Source: Bemisia tabaci
Lineage: Eukaryota > Arthropoda > Insecta > Hemiptera > Aleyrodidae
Direction: 5' to 3'
NCBI RefSeq assembly: GCF_918797505.1
Contig: NC_092797.1
Coordinates: forward strand, 22,829,372-22,893,371
Length of the DNA: 64,000 nucleotides
This document shows positions 47,287 to 58,626 of the stretch, in pieces (within the stretch, counting starts at the first letter, position 1; the number at the start of each line of letters is the position of its first letter). Under the pieces are notes generated by a model. It did no database searches, was not told the origin of the DNA, and was given only the letters and a program-made list of their open reading frames with translations. The translations under genes and the position numbers were made by a program.

Positions 47287-48759
47287 ATGTTAAGGCACCT
47301 GCGATCCAGACTTCGCTCGGGTCTGAGCTTGCGCCCAGCCGAGGGGAAGGCTAGGCAATTTGAGGCACCTCGGAGATCCAACTGCCATCCGCGAGTCCTC
47401 ACATGGCACAGTCACGGATTGCACACGAGCAAAGCCACCGCTGCAGCAGCGGTGAAGCCCTTCATCCTTTCGGATATTGGCGAGGGTATCAAGCAGGTGG
47501 TCATCACTAAGTGGCACGTCAAAGAGGGTGACGTCGTCGAAGAGTTCGATGACGTTTGCGACGTCGAGAGCGACAAAGCAGCCACAACGATAACCAGCAA
47601 GTTCAAAGGAGTCGTCAAGAAGGTCCACTACGACGTCGACGCGACGGCCCAGGTCGGGGCGCCCCTGGTCGACATCGAGGTTCAGTCCGAAGATGCGGAG
47701 CCCCTAGTTGAAAAAGCGGTCCAAAGCGAATCGACGCAGGTGGCGCCGTCTGGCGCAGGGGCGGAGGAAATGCCATTAGCGACGCCGGTTGCGGGATCTA
47801 GCGGCGAGGAAGAGAAACGAGCGGGAGAGAGGCCATTAGCAACGCCGGCGGTGCGTCGGCTACTGCGAGAGAATCAACTGAGCCTCCAAGAAGTTCGTGG
47901 AAGCGGGAAGGGGGGCCGGGTCCTGAAGGAGGACGTCTTGAGCTTTATCGACAATAATAAAGTGAATCGACAGCGAGATGAGACGGAGAGCCATTACGAA
48001 CAATTGAGGCAGACGCAGGCCCAGGCGGCCGGCGGGGAGGGGGCGGGGGCAGGCAATCAAGACGTGGTCTTCCGAGTGGAGGGCCTCACCAAACACATGG
48101 TGCGGAGCATGACCGCGTCGTCGGCCATCCCGACAATGACGTTCGGCGACGAGGTGAACGTCACCACGCTGGTCCAGTGGCGGGAGCAGTTTCGAGAGAC
48201 TTTGGCCAAACGTGACGTCAAGCTTACGTTCCTGCCGTTCATGATGAAAGCCATGTCGCTGGCCATCTTGAAGTACCCCATCGTCAACGCGTCCCTCGAC
48301 GAGAAGTGCGAGAGAATAACCTACAAGTCCGCCCACAATATCGGCTTCGCCGTCGCCACAGCTAGAGGGCTCGTTGTTCCTAACGTCAAGAATGTGCGGA
48401 ACCTGAGCATTCTCCAGATAGCTGTCGAGTTGGCGCGGCTCCAGAATCTGGCTCACGCCGGGAGGCTGACGCCCTTCGATATATCCGGAGGCACCATCAC
48501 TATCTCCAACATCGGGTCTGTGGGCGGGATTTATTTCCGGCCGCTTATCAACCCGCCGGAGGTGGTCATAGGCGCCACTGGAAAATTGCAGACTTTACCG
48601 AGGTACAACAAGAATGGAGAGCTGGAGAAAACTCAAATCATCAATATTAGCTGGGCTGCAGACCACAGAATTGTAGACGGCGCGACTCTCGCTCTGTTCT
48701 CCAACACTTGGAAAGAGTACTTAGAAAACCCCTCAGCTCTGTTGCTAGGTTTGGTATAG
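47287..48759 (+). CDS. DBT: Lipoamide acyltransferase (E2) of branched-chain 2-oxoacid dehydrogenase complex, mitochondrial
   Basis: A 490-residue intronless ORF, close to the usual animal length of about 480. It forms the core of the BCKDH complex, transferring acyl groups from Leu/Ile/Val-derived 2-oxoacids to CoA in the mitochondrial matrix. The N-terminus is Arg-rich (MLRHLRSRLRSGLSLR), as in a matrix-targeting presequence. A lipoyl domain (about residues 57-132) carries the modified Lys in DVESDKAA (Lys97). An E3-binding domain follows at about 184-221 (LATPAVRRLLREN...GSGKGGRVLKEDV). The acyltransferase core runs from about 262 to 490, with the catalytic DHRIVDG motif (His460, Asp464). 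I chose the ATG at 47287 (A at -3); the frame is open upstream to 47257 without an earlier ATG. The linker repeats the motif PLATP twice. The CDS is much more GC-rich than its surroundings. It could be the normal gene or an expressed retrocopy. Confidence 0.93.
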   Translation: MLRHLRSRLRSGLSLRPAEGKARQFEAPRRSNCHPRVLTWHSHGLHTSKATAAAAVKPFILSDIGEGIKQVVITKWHVKEGDVVEEFDDVCDVESDKAATTITSKFKGVVKKVHYDVDATAQVGAPLVDIEVQSEDAEPLVEKAVQSESTQVAPSGAGAEEMPLATPVAGSSGEEEKRAGERPLATPAVRRLLRENQLSLQEVRGSGKGGRVLKEDVLSFIDNNKVNRQRDETESHYEQLRQTQAQAAGGEGAGAGNQDVVFRVEGLTKHMVRSMTASSAIPTMTFGDEVNVTTLVQWREQFRETLAKRDVKLTFLPFMMKAMSLAILKYPIVNASLDEKCERITYKSAHNIGFAVATARGLVVPNVKNVRNLSILQIAVELARLQNLAHAGRLTPFDISGGTITISNIGSVGGIYFRPLINPPEVVIGATGKLQTLPRYNKNGELEKTQIINISWAADHRIVDGATLALFSNTWKEYLENPSALLLGLV

Positions 48760-49700
48760 CACAGTTTTATGCCAGAAGTCAACACCGAAAAAATGTTAAT
48801 TTAACATTCTAGAGGTAAAAAAAGTGTGTGACAACTTATAGAATGCCAAATTAACAGCCACAGCAGTTACTTTTACATCTTGGCATTGCTACAACAACTT
48901 CTGTAGCGGGTAATTCAGCATTTCATACGTTCTTGCACACTTGGGGATACATGTTTTACATCCAGAATGTTGAATCAACTTCCTCTTATTTCGGTGAACC
49001 GTTGTCTCAGAGAAGAGATCTAAAGTTGTAATAATCAGGAACTGTTTTACGGAGAACTGGCCATCAGGTACTTGAAAAAAAGAAAAGAAGAAAAGGAGTG
49101 TCATAAATCTTTTTAAGTTGGAAGTTTCATCGAAAATTTCATCTTATCGTAATCTTTGTGCCATAAGTTTTCATGACATTTTATTTTAATGTATTGTCTT
49201 AAATGTGTTAATCTCTTTATTTTGAGCTGGTTTCTTCCGGTGAATTTGATAAAATAATCTGAGATTGAGCACATGCGTTATTGCATTGTGCGATATGTTA
49301 ACGCTACATGTAACTGTAATTTCTGATAGTCATTACGTTATTTGGACTGCATTTTGCAATTTGGAGCTATAAATTCTGGCACATCTGAAAAAACACGTAG
49401 GTGCATACGGAAACGAATGGCACATACGTTGTTTTTAAACCGGGCCGGAATTTATAGTTCCGAATTGCAAAATGCAGTCCATTTAATCTGTCTTTTTCTT
49501 ACGTAAAATCAGAGAAGTGATCGCGAATTATTCTGTCACTTTGTATTGCAGCTGTAATTTTTACTGGTAAAACGGTATTTCCTCTGGTAATTTTTAATAC
49601 TTTCCCTCTTTGCAGAGTGAAGGCGAATACACGTTGAGGACAATGTTTTTCGATCCCGTCTCTATGTTTTTTCTGAAATTAAGCAATAAAATTGTCGATC
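48760..49700 (+). other. 3' UTR of DBT with AATAAA at 49685
   Basis: There is no coding potential on the + strand after the stop. The first good poly(A) signal is AATAAA at 49685-49690, followed by T/G-rich sequence. The inferred UTR would contain a complete MITE (49344-49490). No genomic poly(A) tract follows, so no direct scar of retroposition is seen. Confidence 0.45.
49344..49490. mobile_element. MITE with GGACTGCATTTTGC ends, ATTT duplication
   Basis: 147 bp, inverted ends as at 1563-1730; ATTT at 49340-49343 and 49491-49494. Lies in the inferred DBT 3' UTR. Confidence 0.85.
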
Positions 49701-50203
49701 TTTGTTGATTCTTTTGCTTTATTTTTGAAAACAACTGCACACTTTTGAACACTTAGGAAAAAGCATAAAATTCAAAGAATTTCGTAACTCCTGCAAAATT
49801 GGTGAAAAACTCATCCGTTCAAATTTTATTTTTAGAGAAAATACATTTCGCGTGATAATAAATATTACCTCTGTAGAGCACACATATAGAGCAAAGAGAT
49901 AAAGTACCGCCCTTTTTCATGATTTTTACTTTTCATACTACTGATAAAGCATTGAAAATCCTGTAACAGAAATTATCCGATGGGAAAATTTTTCTGTTAT
50001 AAAATATACAGAAGGTAATTTAAAGCTCAATTTGACTAGAGGTGACTTTAGTTTTTGAGAAGCGGGAATTGTGAGCTGACATCGTAATCTGTGTATAACG
50101 TATCTACTTTCTACTAAAATTTTAATGCAAACCCGGGTAAGCTTGGTTTCATAACCTGTATAAATAGCGGTCTATTCGGGACCGCGGTCTAGAATTAGAG
50201 ATT

Positions 50204-50375
50204 CAGTGACGGGGCGTGAATGATCGATTATCGATATTTGTCCATTTGAAGCCATGGTAAAGGGTCGATCATTAAGGTGCTCGCTGCGGACACCCTGTTA
50301 ATCGATCCTTTACCATAGGTTTCAATGGCAGATCAATCGACCTATCGAAATTTTATGTCCACCCCGTGGTCTGTT
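50204..50375. mobile_element. hAT-type MITE, older copy
   Basis: CAGTGACGGGGCGTGAATGA then ATCGATTATCGATATTT, like 30096-30259; the right end (CCACCCCGTGG) is degenerate and no duplication is clear. Confidence 0.6.
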
Positions 50376-50897
50376 GACTCCGAATTCCGATGCGTGTCAT
50401 GGAGTCTTGATTATGCCCGTCAGTCATACTATCAGTTTCAAGCACTCCTTGTACAGTAGCCAAATGTGAATGCCCGAAGCTTATTCGTCCAACAAATAGA
50501 AATCATGAATTAAGCGGCTCCTCATTATCGAATCACGTGTATGAAAATGCCGGAGAGGATTATGTACTGAGTTTAATAACAGAAAAATACGAGCGAATAC
50601 AATCTAGTGTAATATTAACTCGCTATAAAGGTACTCTAATATTAACTGGACACAAATTTCCTACACATACTTCGGGAATCGATCTGGGGATTTCCTTGAA
50701 ATGGGTCAATTGCGCTATCACAGAATCGCAGTTTGATGGTTTAAGCTTACAGCTTCGCAGAAAGTAGTACGTTCTGTCAAAAAGCCTGGTCACTATACAT
50801 TTAGTATTAAGGAGGTATCATCTTTTGAAAATGACGTCATACGCTGCGGTAGTACATCTCATAGTGTCTTCCATTCTCCATGTTGGATCCATCAATT

Positions 50898-51036
50898 GAC
50901 GTACTTATGCTGAAAGAGAATATACGAACATGAAGTAAATAAAAAAGAACTATGTTCATGGGGTCTGCGTGCTACACATTTCCTTTTAATATGATATGTA
51001 TATTTTCACATAGTTCCATTTTACATAAATACTTTC
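50898..51036. mobile_element. MITE family B, degenerate copy
   Basis: GACGTACTTATGCTGAAAG and CCATTTTACATAAATAC as inverted ends; inside GAACTATGTTCATGGGG. Confidence 0.55.
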
Positions 51037-51040
51037 AATT

Positions 51041-51177
51041 GGACAGCATTTTGCAATTTGGAATTATAAATTATGGCTCTTCCGGAAAAACACTTATGTG
51101 CATAGGGAAACGAATGGCACATACGTTGTTTTTAAACTGGGCTAGAATTCATAGTTCCAAATTGCAAAATGTAGTCC
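51041..51177. mobile_element. MITE with GGACWGCATTTTGC ends, AATT duplication
   Basis: 137 bp; AATT at 51037-51040 and 51178-51181. Third copy of the 1563/49344 family. Confidence 0.8.
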
Positions 51178-52098
51178 AATTAGTGCTCGTCTTTGAATGC
51201 GGGCGAGACCAATGTTGAAAAAATATACACCACCGCGGTGGATGACGTCATACTTCATGGTTTTTGAAGAATGATATCTCCGTTATAAATTTAGCCCTGA
51301 AAACTTTGTGTTCAGATGGATCTTATTTTTTTCCGAGTTTTATACGCTAAAATAATCAAATCACGAATTTATGACTGGTGCAACTAACTCATTGACTACT
51401 AGGCAAGGTAAGAATGATAGAGTCACACGATGTATGAGTTCTCATATCATCTGAATTTTACACTAAGCATGGTAATCGTGTTAATGCTCAAAAATTAACT
51501 GATAAAAGCGATTAAGCGTTGTGGTTCATATTAGAGGCAGTATATTCAAATTTTTCACCCACCAAAAAACCGAATCAACGTAGTCTTGAAAATTATCATT
51601 TCATAAATAATTAATGTTAGATCCTGCGTGTCTGATGCGTGGTGCGAGAAAACTTGTCAAAGAACTAGACCTAACCCACATTTCAGGAGGGCAAAAGCAA
51701 AGCATTCTATAATTTTGGTAAATATATTTACCAGCCATTGCGAGAAAATCATAAACATGTACTTACGTTTGTGATAGTACAGATTTCCTAACGCCTTTCA
51801 TCTTTTCGAAGAATGGATAGTCATGGTTTTTGTTCAAAATTCCGTTGGATTCATCAGGATTGATCTTTGAAAAACGCGTCAATATTAGTTTTCCCGAAAG
51901 AAAATAATCCAAACGAAGGACCCTTCATTTAAAGCCGGTTGGAGTAAACTCCACTCATAAAAATATCTATTGTTTCTGTGGTCTCGAGGGCCGGCAAAGT
52001 TGCAACACATTTTAATAATGTATTCTTCGGAAAAATGATAAGGTCGCGTTAAAAAATCAGTACTGATTTACTTTATTGACACAAGCAACGCTGGAATA

Positions 52099-52243
52099 CT
52101 CTCCTTTAATACGGTCACACTATTTTAAATTTCTAACCCTTGTCACTTGTAGTGTAATATTCTTTTATAATGTAATGTATTTAAATTGACCAATAAAGGA
52201 ATCATGAAATAATAATAATAATAAAAAAAAAAAAAAAAAAAAT
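52099..52243 (+). mobile_element. 5'-truncated LINE tail with poly(A) and 9-bp duplication
   Basis: A 3'-UTR-like segment ending GACCAATAAAGGAATCATG, then (AAT)n and about 20 A. GCTGGAATA is perfect on both sides (52090-52098 and 52244-52252). This is a target-primed insertion of a non-LTR retrotransposon 3' end. Confidence 0.75.
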
Positions 52244-52332
52244 GCTGGAATAAAATCAAGGCGTAAGAGGAACAATGAAACCTTCAGTTATTCTTGCATG
52301 TTACCAATACTAAACGAAGTTCATTGCAAGTC

Positions 52333-53047
52333 CTGGATGCAATTATTCGGGCTCTGTAAATGTCCGTGTTGCATACGTCCGTAAGTGAAGGCGATTTGAC
52401 TTCAGACACAAACCGCCACACCAGCGGCTCTCGGTGGAGGGAGTCAATGAGAAGAGTCGGATAAAGGAGGGGAATATTTAAAGCTAAATTCGATACTTAT
52501 ATGGAACGTAGAGGTTTTAAATGTGGTTTTACTAATTTATTCGTAAAATTGCCTTCAAAAAGCACCCTACTTAATGAATAATATACAGAAATTAACATCA
52601 AAATTTGCAGTTCTAGTCGAAAATTCCTTGTCAAATCTCTGCGAGAGACTCATTTCATTTTACTGCGGGCTTAATTCCGAGGGTCTAAAATGACGAAGTG
52701 CCCTCAATTCTTCATTTATGCTTCGAAGACATCTCTTGGACATGAAAAGTTGCTCTAAAAATAATTCTTGGCACATCGCGATATAGAAACTGAAGCATAA
52801 AAGATACTCACAATCTACACCTGTATGCAACTATTCGTGCCTGTGCGAGATACCTTCGCAGTATAAGGGATGAATTGAAAGTGGTCTACCAGTTTAGATC
52901 CTCGCAGAAAAGCCTGCCGTTGTCGCCGCGGAATGAGTGAAGTGGTGAGTGACTGGGCGATCAAAACGCCTTCACTTGCGTGTGTATGCAACACGGACAT
53001 CCATAGAGCTCGAATAGTTGCATCCAGGAGTTTAAATGAGTGTTCGT
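52333..53047. mobile_element. Element with CTGGATGCAA inverted ends, about 65 bp arms
   Basis: CTGGATGCAATTATTCGGGC, GTCCGTGTTGCATAC and AAGTGAAGGCG at the left are matched inverted at 52970-53047. A family G MITE lies inside. A solo end is at 37360. Confidence 0.7.
52429..52675. mobile_element. MITE family G, degenerate copy
   Basis: GGAGTCAATGAGAAGAGTCGG to GCGAGAGACTCATTTCA; the interior ATCAAAATTTGCAGTTCTAG matches the 63369 copy. Confidence 0.5.
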
Positions 53048-55229
53048 CGCATTTGACACCAAATGGAGACGCTTCGCTTATTCCTCTTGCACTGTAACTT
53101 AATTCTAGCGTTGCCTATTGTGCCCAGGAAGCAAAATATTACTGATTTTTATCGCAACATTGTCAATATCCTGAATGATGTTTTGACTGTTAAAACATAT
53201 AAAAACGTCTTTGACCCAAAATGTGACTTTCTCCCTATCTTTTTTAATCTAAGAAAGACGAATGCGACAAAATCGTAGCATGGTCACTTCAGAAAAACTT
53301 TGAGCGCACATCTCAACATATTTGTGTTTTTCTTTCCGCCGAAGAGTCAGAAAACATTCCTGTGAGAAATTACGGCTCAACTACTGAGAAATTACGGCTC
53401 AGTTAGGACTCAAAGCTTGAAGAAAGTATGTCTTAAGTTACCGATTGCTTCAGAATAATCGGATCAGGAGTTTTTAAATAACAACTGCTTTCAGGGAGCA
53501 GTTTAAGCTTCCCTTAAAAAAGGTTTCCTTCTACCCCTTTAAGAAAATGCATCGATTTATGGCTTAAATGATACTTTGTGGCAAGGTAGCCCCTGCAGAA
53601 AATTTCAGCCTCGATTCAAAGATGGTTTTGGTCCAACGGCATTGTAAATTTTATGTAACCTCGCCTTAAAATTAGTATGCCTGAATAGGTACTAAAAATG
53701 TCGAATTTATAACTCAGTACCACCAGAATCCGCAATAGGACTCGAGCTTAATATTATGAGAGAGGATTTTCTTGTGAGGAAGTTTCTCTTTAACTACACA
53801 TCCATCGCTTTTTTGGGTTTCTAAGATAAGGGTCAACATTTTGCAAAACCTCATCTGATCTCAAGAGCACATTTAAAAAGTTTGATGCTAGTGGCTCAGA
53901 ACGTTTTGAACTTTCTTCGTAACTTAAAGTTCACAGATAGTCATGAATTTAAAAAAAAAATGTGACTGTCTCAAGTCAATTTGTTGAATTTCTTGCAAAT
54001 TATGAGAAATATTAAAAAAAGTGATAAACGCAGTTAAAAAGAACTGGTTGTTTTCTTAGATTTCCAACAATGCACTAAAATATTCAAAAAAAAAAAAAAA
54101 AAACCAGAAATCATTTTCCGAATATTTTCTCTCACTTTAAACCATCCCCTTTTACCTCAGTTAATTGTGCTAATATTTTCATAAAAATGGACTGAACTTA
54201 CCTGATTTTAAATGTGTTTTTTATTTCTTTGTCAAAATTAAAAAAAAAATCATTACTCATGTGTGCAATATTATTGGAAACCTCAGATAGCCAGAAAAGT
54301 AAATATGTACTATCAGCAAACACATTTTAATTTTGAGAACCGCACACAACGATATGGTGCGGCTAAATTAAAAATAGTCTACCCAACGGTTCCTTTTTAG
54401 TTTTAGCAACCACCGACCACTGAATAGTAACGTTTATAAAATGTGAGCTAACCTGGACAATTTTTTAGATTGTACGTTTCAGCCTTCAGTAACTCCATCA
54501 AAGGAATTAGGGATTTTTTTGAAGTATGTGAAAATATTCGGGCAAGAGAGGAAAATGCCTATAGTTGTTGGAAACATTAAAGAATTATTTTATTTTATTA
54601 TTTTTTGTCATTGTAACCCTACAGTTTATTGTTTTTACATAAATATCATTCATAGAAAATTAATTTGTATTTCTACATTTTCTATACTTGAGATTTTTAA
54701 GAGTTGCTTCAATTTTTTTAAAACTTGTATTTTACAGCAAAATAGCATAAATAAAAGAGGCAAAATGGTGCGGATGTAATTAAGTGCAAGGTTAAAATAC
54801 CGAGGGAAACATGATTAATTTATTAATTTCTTAATATGACACTGCTTGAGTCCAAGATTTTCCTTTAAATTACGTTTACCCATTTTGAAAAATTTTTCTT
54901 TATTTTTATTTTTTCATTTTTAAAATTTCGTTAAAATGCTCGAGGAGATAAGAAGCGTTTATCCTTTGAAAAACTGGAGGTAAGAATATTAAAGCTCTAC
55001 TTTAGGACAAGAGTTGGTCATGACTAGAAAAATAGTTTGACTTTTTTATGATATGCTCTGCTTTCGTATGGAATTTCGATATGATGAGAGGAAGAGCACG
55101 TGCACTTGAATAAGATGCAAGGGAAGAGGGTGCGGATATGGTTAAGGGCAAGGGGAGGTTATGACAAGGTGAATGGTTATTTTTTGGCGGGCTATGGAGT
55201 AGGTCAACTCATTGCCGGAGGAGGGCGAG
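53048..55229. other. AT-rich intergenic, nothing assigned
   Basis: No exon supported; several A-runs (for example near 54088). Confidence 0.45.
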
Positions 55230-55237
55230 TATATAAG
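55230..55237 (+). promoter_or_regulatory. TATA box (TATATAAG)
   Basis: TATATAAG lies in a GC-richer context 78 nt before an ATG that opens a signal peptide. A start near 55260 (TTTAGTCGAG, initiator-like) would be about 30 nt downstream, the usual spacing. Confidence 0.6.
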
Positions 55238-55307
55238 ACGACGCAGGCGCTGAAGACGGCTTTAGTCGAGTTATAACTGAGTGAAAGTATCAAGTGAGGT
55301 GATCACA

Positions 55308-55362
55308 ATGAATAACTACTTCCTAGCGCACGTTATTAGTTTATTTGCTGTTGTTCATTTCG
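55308..55362 (+). CDS. Start exon of a secreted-protein gene: signal peptide only, phase-1 donor
   Basis: The ATG at 55308 encodes MNNYFLAHVISLFAVVHF plus one base, then the donor GTATGT at 55363. The peptide is a plausible signal peptide: short polar N-terminus and hydrophobic core. Start exons holding just part of a signal peptide, with a phase-1 donor and a TATA box close by, are common in insect cuticular and other secreted structural genes. The downstream exons could not be assigned. One joinable acceptor is at 63243, but that is 7.9 kb away and weak. The gene may continue beyond the window. Confidence 0.5.
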
Positions 55363-58300
55363 GTATGTACCAGAATTTTACAGTTTCTTCTTATTTCTCT
55401 GATTTGCTTGTCTCCTCCAGTTTTTGTGCTCGATGGATGATGGACCATGTTCTCCTAACGGCTGCATCTCGATTCGCCCGCGTTCCCAGTCAACTTCGCC
55501 GCTTGTTATCGTTTATTATATAACCCGCGCTCGCCCCAGTGATGAAATCGTGCTTGAACCCGATCCTGTGTCCCATGTCCCATGTCCCGTATGACATCTG
55601 TGAACGGTTCACGGGGTCACCAGCTCCGCTCCTTTCTAGCACTGGATACGACAATGTTCCTCCCTCAGTGTTCCGGTCGAAATTCTCCGACTGGATTTGT
55701 GCCACTGGATTAACCAAACACGAGTTCGTATGACACTTTTGCACTTCCGCTTGGCAAAGTACTCACCCGGGTCAACTTCCAAAGCTCCGGTCTTGTCCTC
55801 TTAATCATCGCCGCACGCAGCGACTGTGTGACAGTGTGGACGGTTAAAAAGCAGAGTCATTCGTTGTTTTGTTTCATGAAACGGTGGCGTGAATCCATCC
55901 CTCGTTCAGTACTGTTTTGGAACACTACCATCACGATGCGTGTGAAGAGTTCAGTGCGACCGAAAGCGTTTTCATCGAGAAAAGTTCGGAGAGCATGGGA
56001 AGTGAAATGCTGGGAAACACGAGGGGTATGCTCTACTCTGAAAGGTGTCATTTTTTGCTTGATGAACTATAAATATTTGGAAAATCTATACCAAGATTTA
56101 AATATTTATCACCGCCAAGTGCTCCTCCGTATTTTTCTCCTTAAATTTGACAAATTTAATTCATTTAAGTGTCAATTTCATTCTTATGATAATAGGAAAG
56201 CTTTAAATAGAATGCAAATGCTTGTCTTTAACGAGTACTTCTGGCCCAATTTTGATGCGAAAAGAATGCTATCGATCTAACCGTAATCGTATTCGACTAT
56301 TTAAGTTGATCATAAAATCATTAACTCGATCTGTGGTTTTCTTGACTGGTTACTCATCTGCTCTAAATTCAGTATAGAACACGATGAAATCAACCATTAT
56401 ATCTCTTCTCTGCTCCATGTGCTGTGTCTGAGATGAGATGAGTAGTCCCAATTACAGACCTCAAGAAACCAAGTTAACAACCCCAAAAACGAGAAGACAG
56501 ATTATTATGACGTCATGTATGGTCATATGTCTGATGGGATTAAAAAGGAATGGTCCAATGAAAACTGTTTTCGCACAGTATGCATTACACCCATTGGATT
56601 CTACCCGAAAAGCTTCACTCAAAAAAGCTTTACCCTTTTACCCGAAAAACCTCGATACTCAGTCCATATATTCTAAAAGAACTCCCTTAGAATTAAATTT
56701 TTAACCTTAATTTAATTGTTATTAGAATACATAGAATATGGCTAGTCTCTCCTCCTCCCTCCCAACTGTCGGACTTAAAGAAAGTACCCATAAACCCTAC
56801 TTTCCATGCCTATTTCCTAACTTTGCTTCGAAGATGGTACTGAATGAAGAGGTTCTCTCATACCATTAAGGTAGAATAAATTATTCGGATACTCTCTTAA
56901 TCCCATTTGAGGCATGTGATTGAGTAAGTGACCTTCAAAACTTACAAAACTGTTGTTGTCTCGAGATGGCTCGAATCTTCAAGAAAGCCCGGCATTTAGG
57001 ATCAGATTTATGTGTTTCATAATCTAAAATTTGGCCGGCCATGAACCCGCTTACTCAATCAAAACTGTGGATTTATTTTTGATTTAAACCATATTTAGAG
57101 ATGCCACGTTTTATTGCTCAATATTGTCATCGTTGTGAGGGCGTAACCTGCCCCTCGGCAAGAGTGCACATGTTATTAACCTAACAGCGGCGCGATAGAT
57201 CGATATATCGAATGAACTTGATCGATAAATCCCTATGTTGGCGATGTAATCAATCAATCAAGGTCATTCGATAACGATTCGATAATGAACCCGCAGCTCC
57301 AACTGTCATTAAAACAAAGCTAATTGGTGCGCAGGTGTATTTCAGCTCATTCGAGGGCAGATTGTTAAATTATAGCGACATAAATCTCAAAATCACAGTT
57401 GAAATTTAAGAGAGAAAATGAAGACCCCTTCTACATAAAATTTTAAGATGTTCCTGGAAGCTACCTTGAGTTGAAGGTATTAATATACATAAGGAAGTCT
57501 CAAAAAAAGGTTTTTATTCAATGTAATTTCTTACTACGTCTTGAAATTTCGGTCTCAGCATACCTTATCTTTTCCTGAGTGATATCTAATGTAATATTCT
57601 TGCAGAATGAATGTAAGTTGCCTCTGATGGAAATTGTTTAAAATAAATCTTTGGAAATCCTCATATTAGAGGAATACATCGCGCGCTATGGCTGAAAACA
57701 AACAAGCTTTGTCAGTTTAACTCGAAATTTAGGAATTACTACCGGGAGGTAGTGTTTTTTTTTTTTTATGAGTAAGATAAAAGAACGATGATTTTTGAGC
57801 GATGAAAACTCGGATTAAGTCTCATTTATTGGCAACATTGCATTAAGTTGGAAAATGTTCGTCTTAATTGAATGACTGTGTCCTATTACTTCTTACCTAT
57901 ATGATCAGGGAAACTCGAAGAAAATGTTATGTGGGGCCACAGTGGTGTCATGTTACGTACAAGTATGATGCGTGTTGACGCACAGAAAAACTTAGTTTTT
58001 AAAAAATCTCTAAACGTATATTGTACACTTAAGTACATTGCTATCTTGCGAGTTTTGAACAGAGGGTGACATATGTCAAGGCACTTGATGAGGCGTTATT
58101 CTTCGGTTTTGCATATTACCATCCGTCACTTTACCCCTATAGTATTCCGAATTATTATCAGTCAACTATTTTCCGAGCCATGAAATCTTGAAGAAATACT
58201 AATCGATATAAATCGAACTTTCTGATGTATCATCATATACTATCCCATCAATATCGATTCAGATGTTTTGATTAATTCTACATTCAAACCTGACAACGAA

Positions 58301-58370
58301 TTTCTCCACGCGGAATCTATTTTGCAGAGAATAGGTAAAACATTATCTTGAGGCGTTTTTGCCCCTCCTA
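55363..58370. other. Presumed first intron of the 55308 gene; no exon found
   Basis: ORFs at 55828-56280 and 56438-56704 show no recognisable domain and no fitting acceptor for the phase-1 start exon. A short direct repeat GTCCCATGTCCCATGTCCC is at about 55569. Confidence 0.35.
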
Positions 58371-58626
58371 CACTGAAGAAAAAAGTTCGGTCGCACGTAC
58401 CAAAGTTCGGTGTTCCGCATCATCCCATGGTTTGTCAAACTGAATTTTCGGTTTATCAAACTGAATTTGTGCGGTAAAGTGAACTAACTGACGAACGAAG
58501 TTTGGTTATATATGGCGAACGTTTGGCTACACGAACTGAAAGTTCAGTTTGACGAACCGAATATTTGGGATGATATGAAACATCGAACGTTCAGTTCACA
58601 TGACCGAATTTATTTTTTTTTCAGTG
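58371..58626. mobile_element. Foldback element, CACTGAAGAAAAAA tips, TA duplication
   Basis: CACTGAAGAAAAAAGTTCGG and the complement ending TTTTTTTTCAGTG bound 256 bp; TA on both sides. Arms are rich in repeated GTTCGG/GTTCAGTT. Confidence 0.75.

Larger units (their letters stand above)
50699..51395. mobile_element. Foldback element related to 27933-28563, holding two nested MITEs
   Basis: Arms ATGGGTCAATTGCGC (left) and GGTGCAACTAACTCATT (right), plus ATGACGTCATAC in both inner arms. Two MITEs (50898-51036 and 51041-51177) sit in the middle. Confidence 0.55.

Noticed and set aside
47860..48456. 198-aa minus-strand ORF opposite DBT
   Set aside because: A shadow of the conserved, GC-rich DBT frame.
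55828..56280. 150-aa ORF after the 55308 exon
   Set aside because: No recognisable domain, no acceptor in the right phase, and low-complexity AT-rich 3' half.
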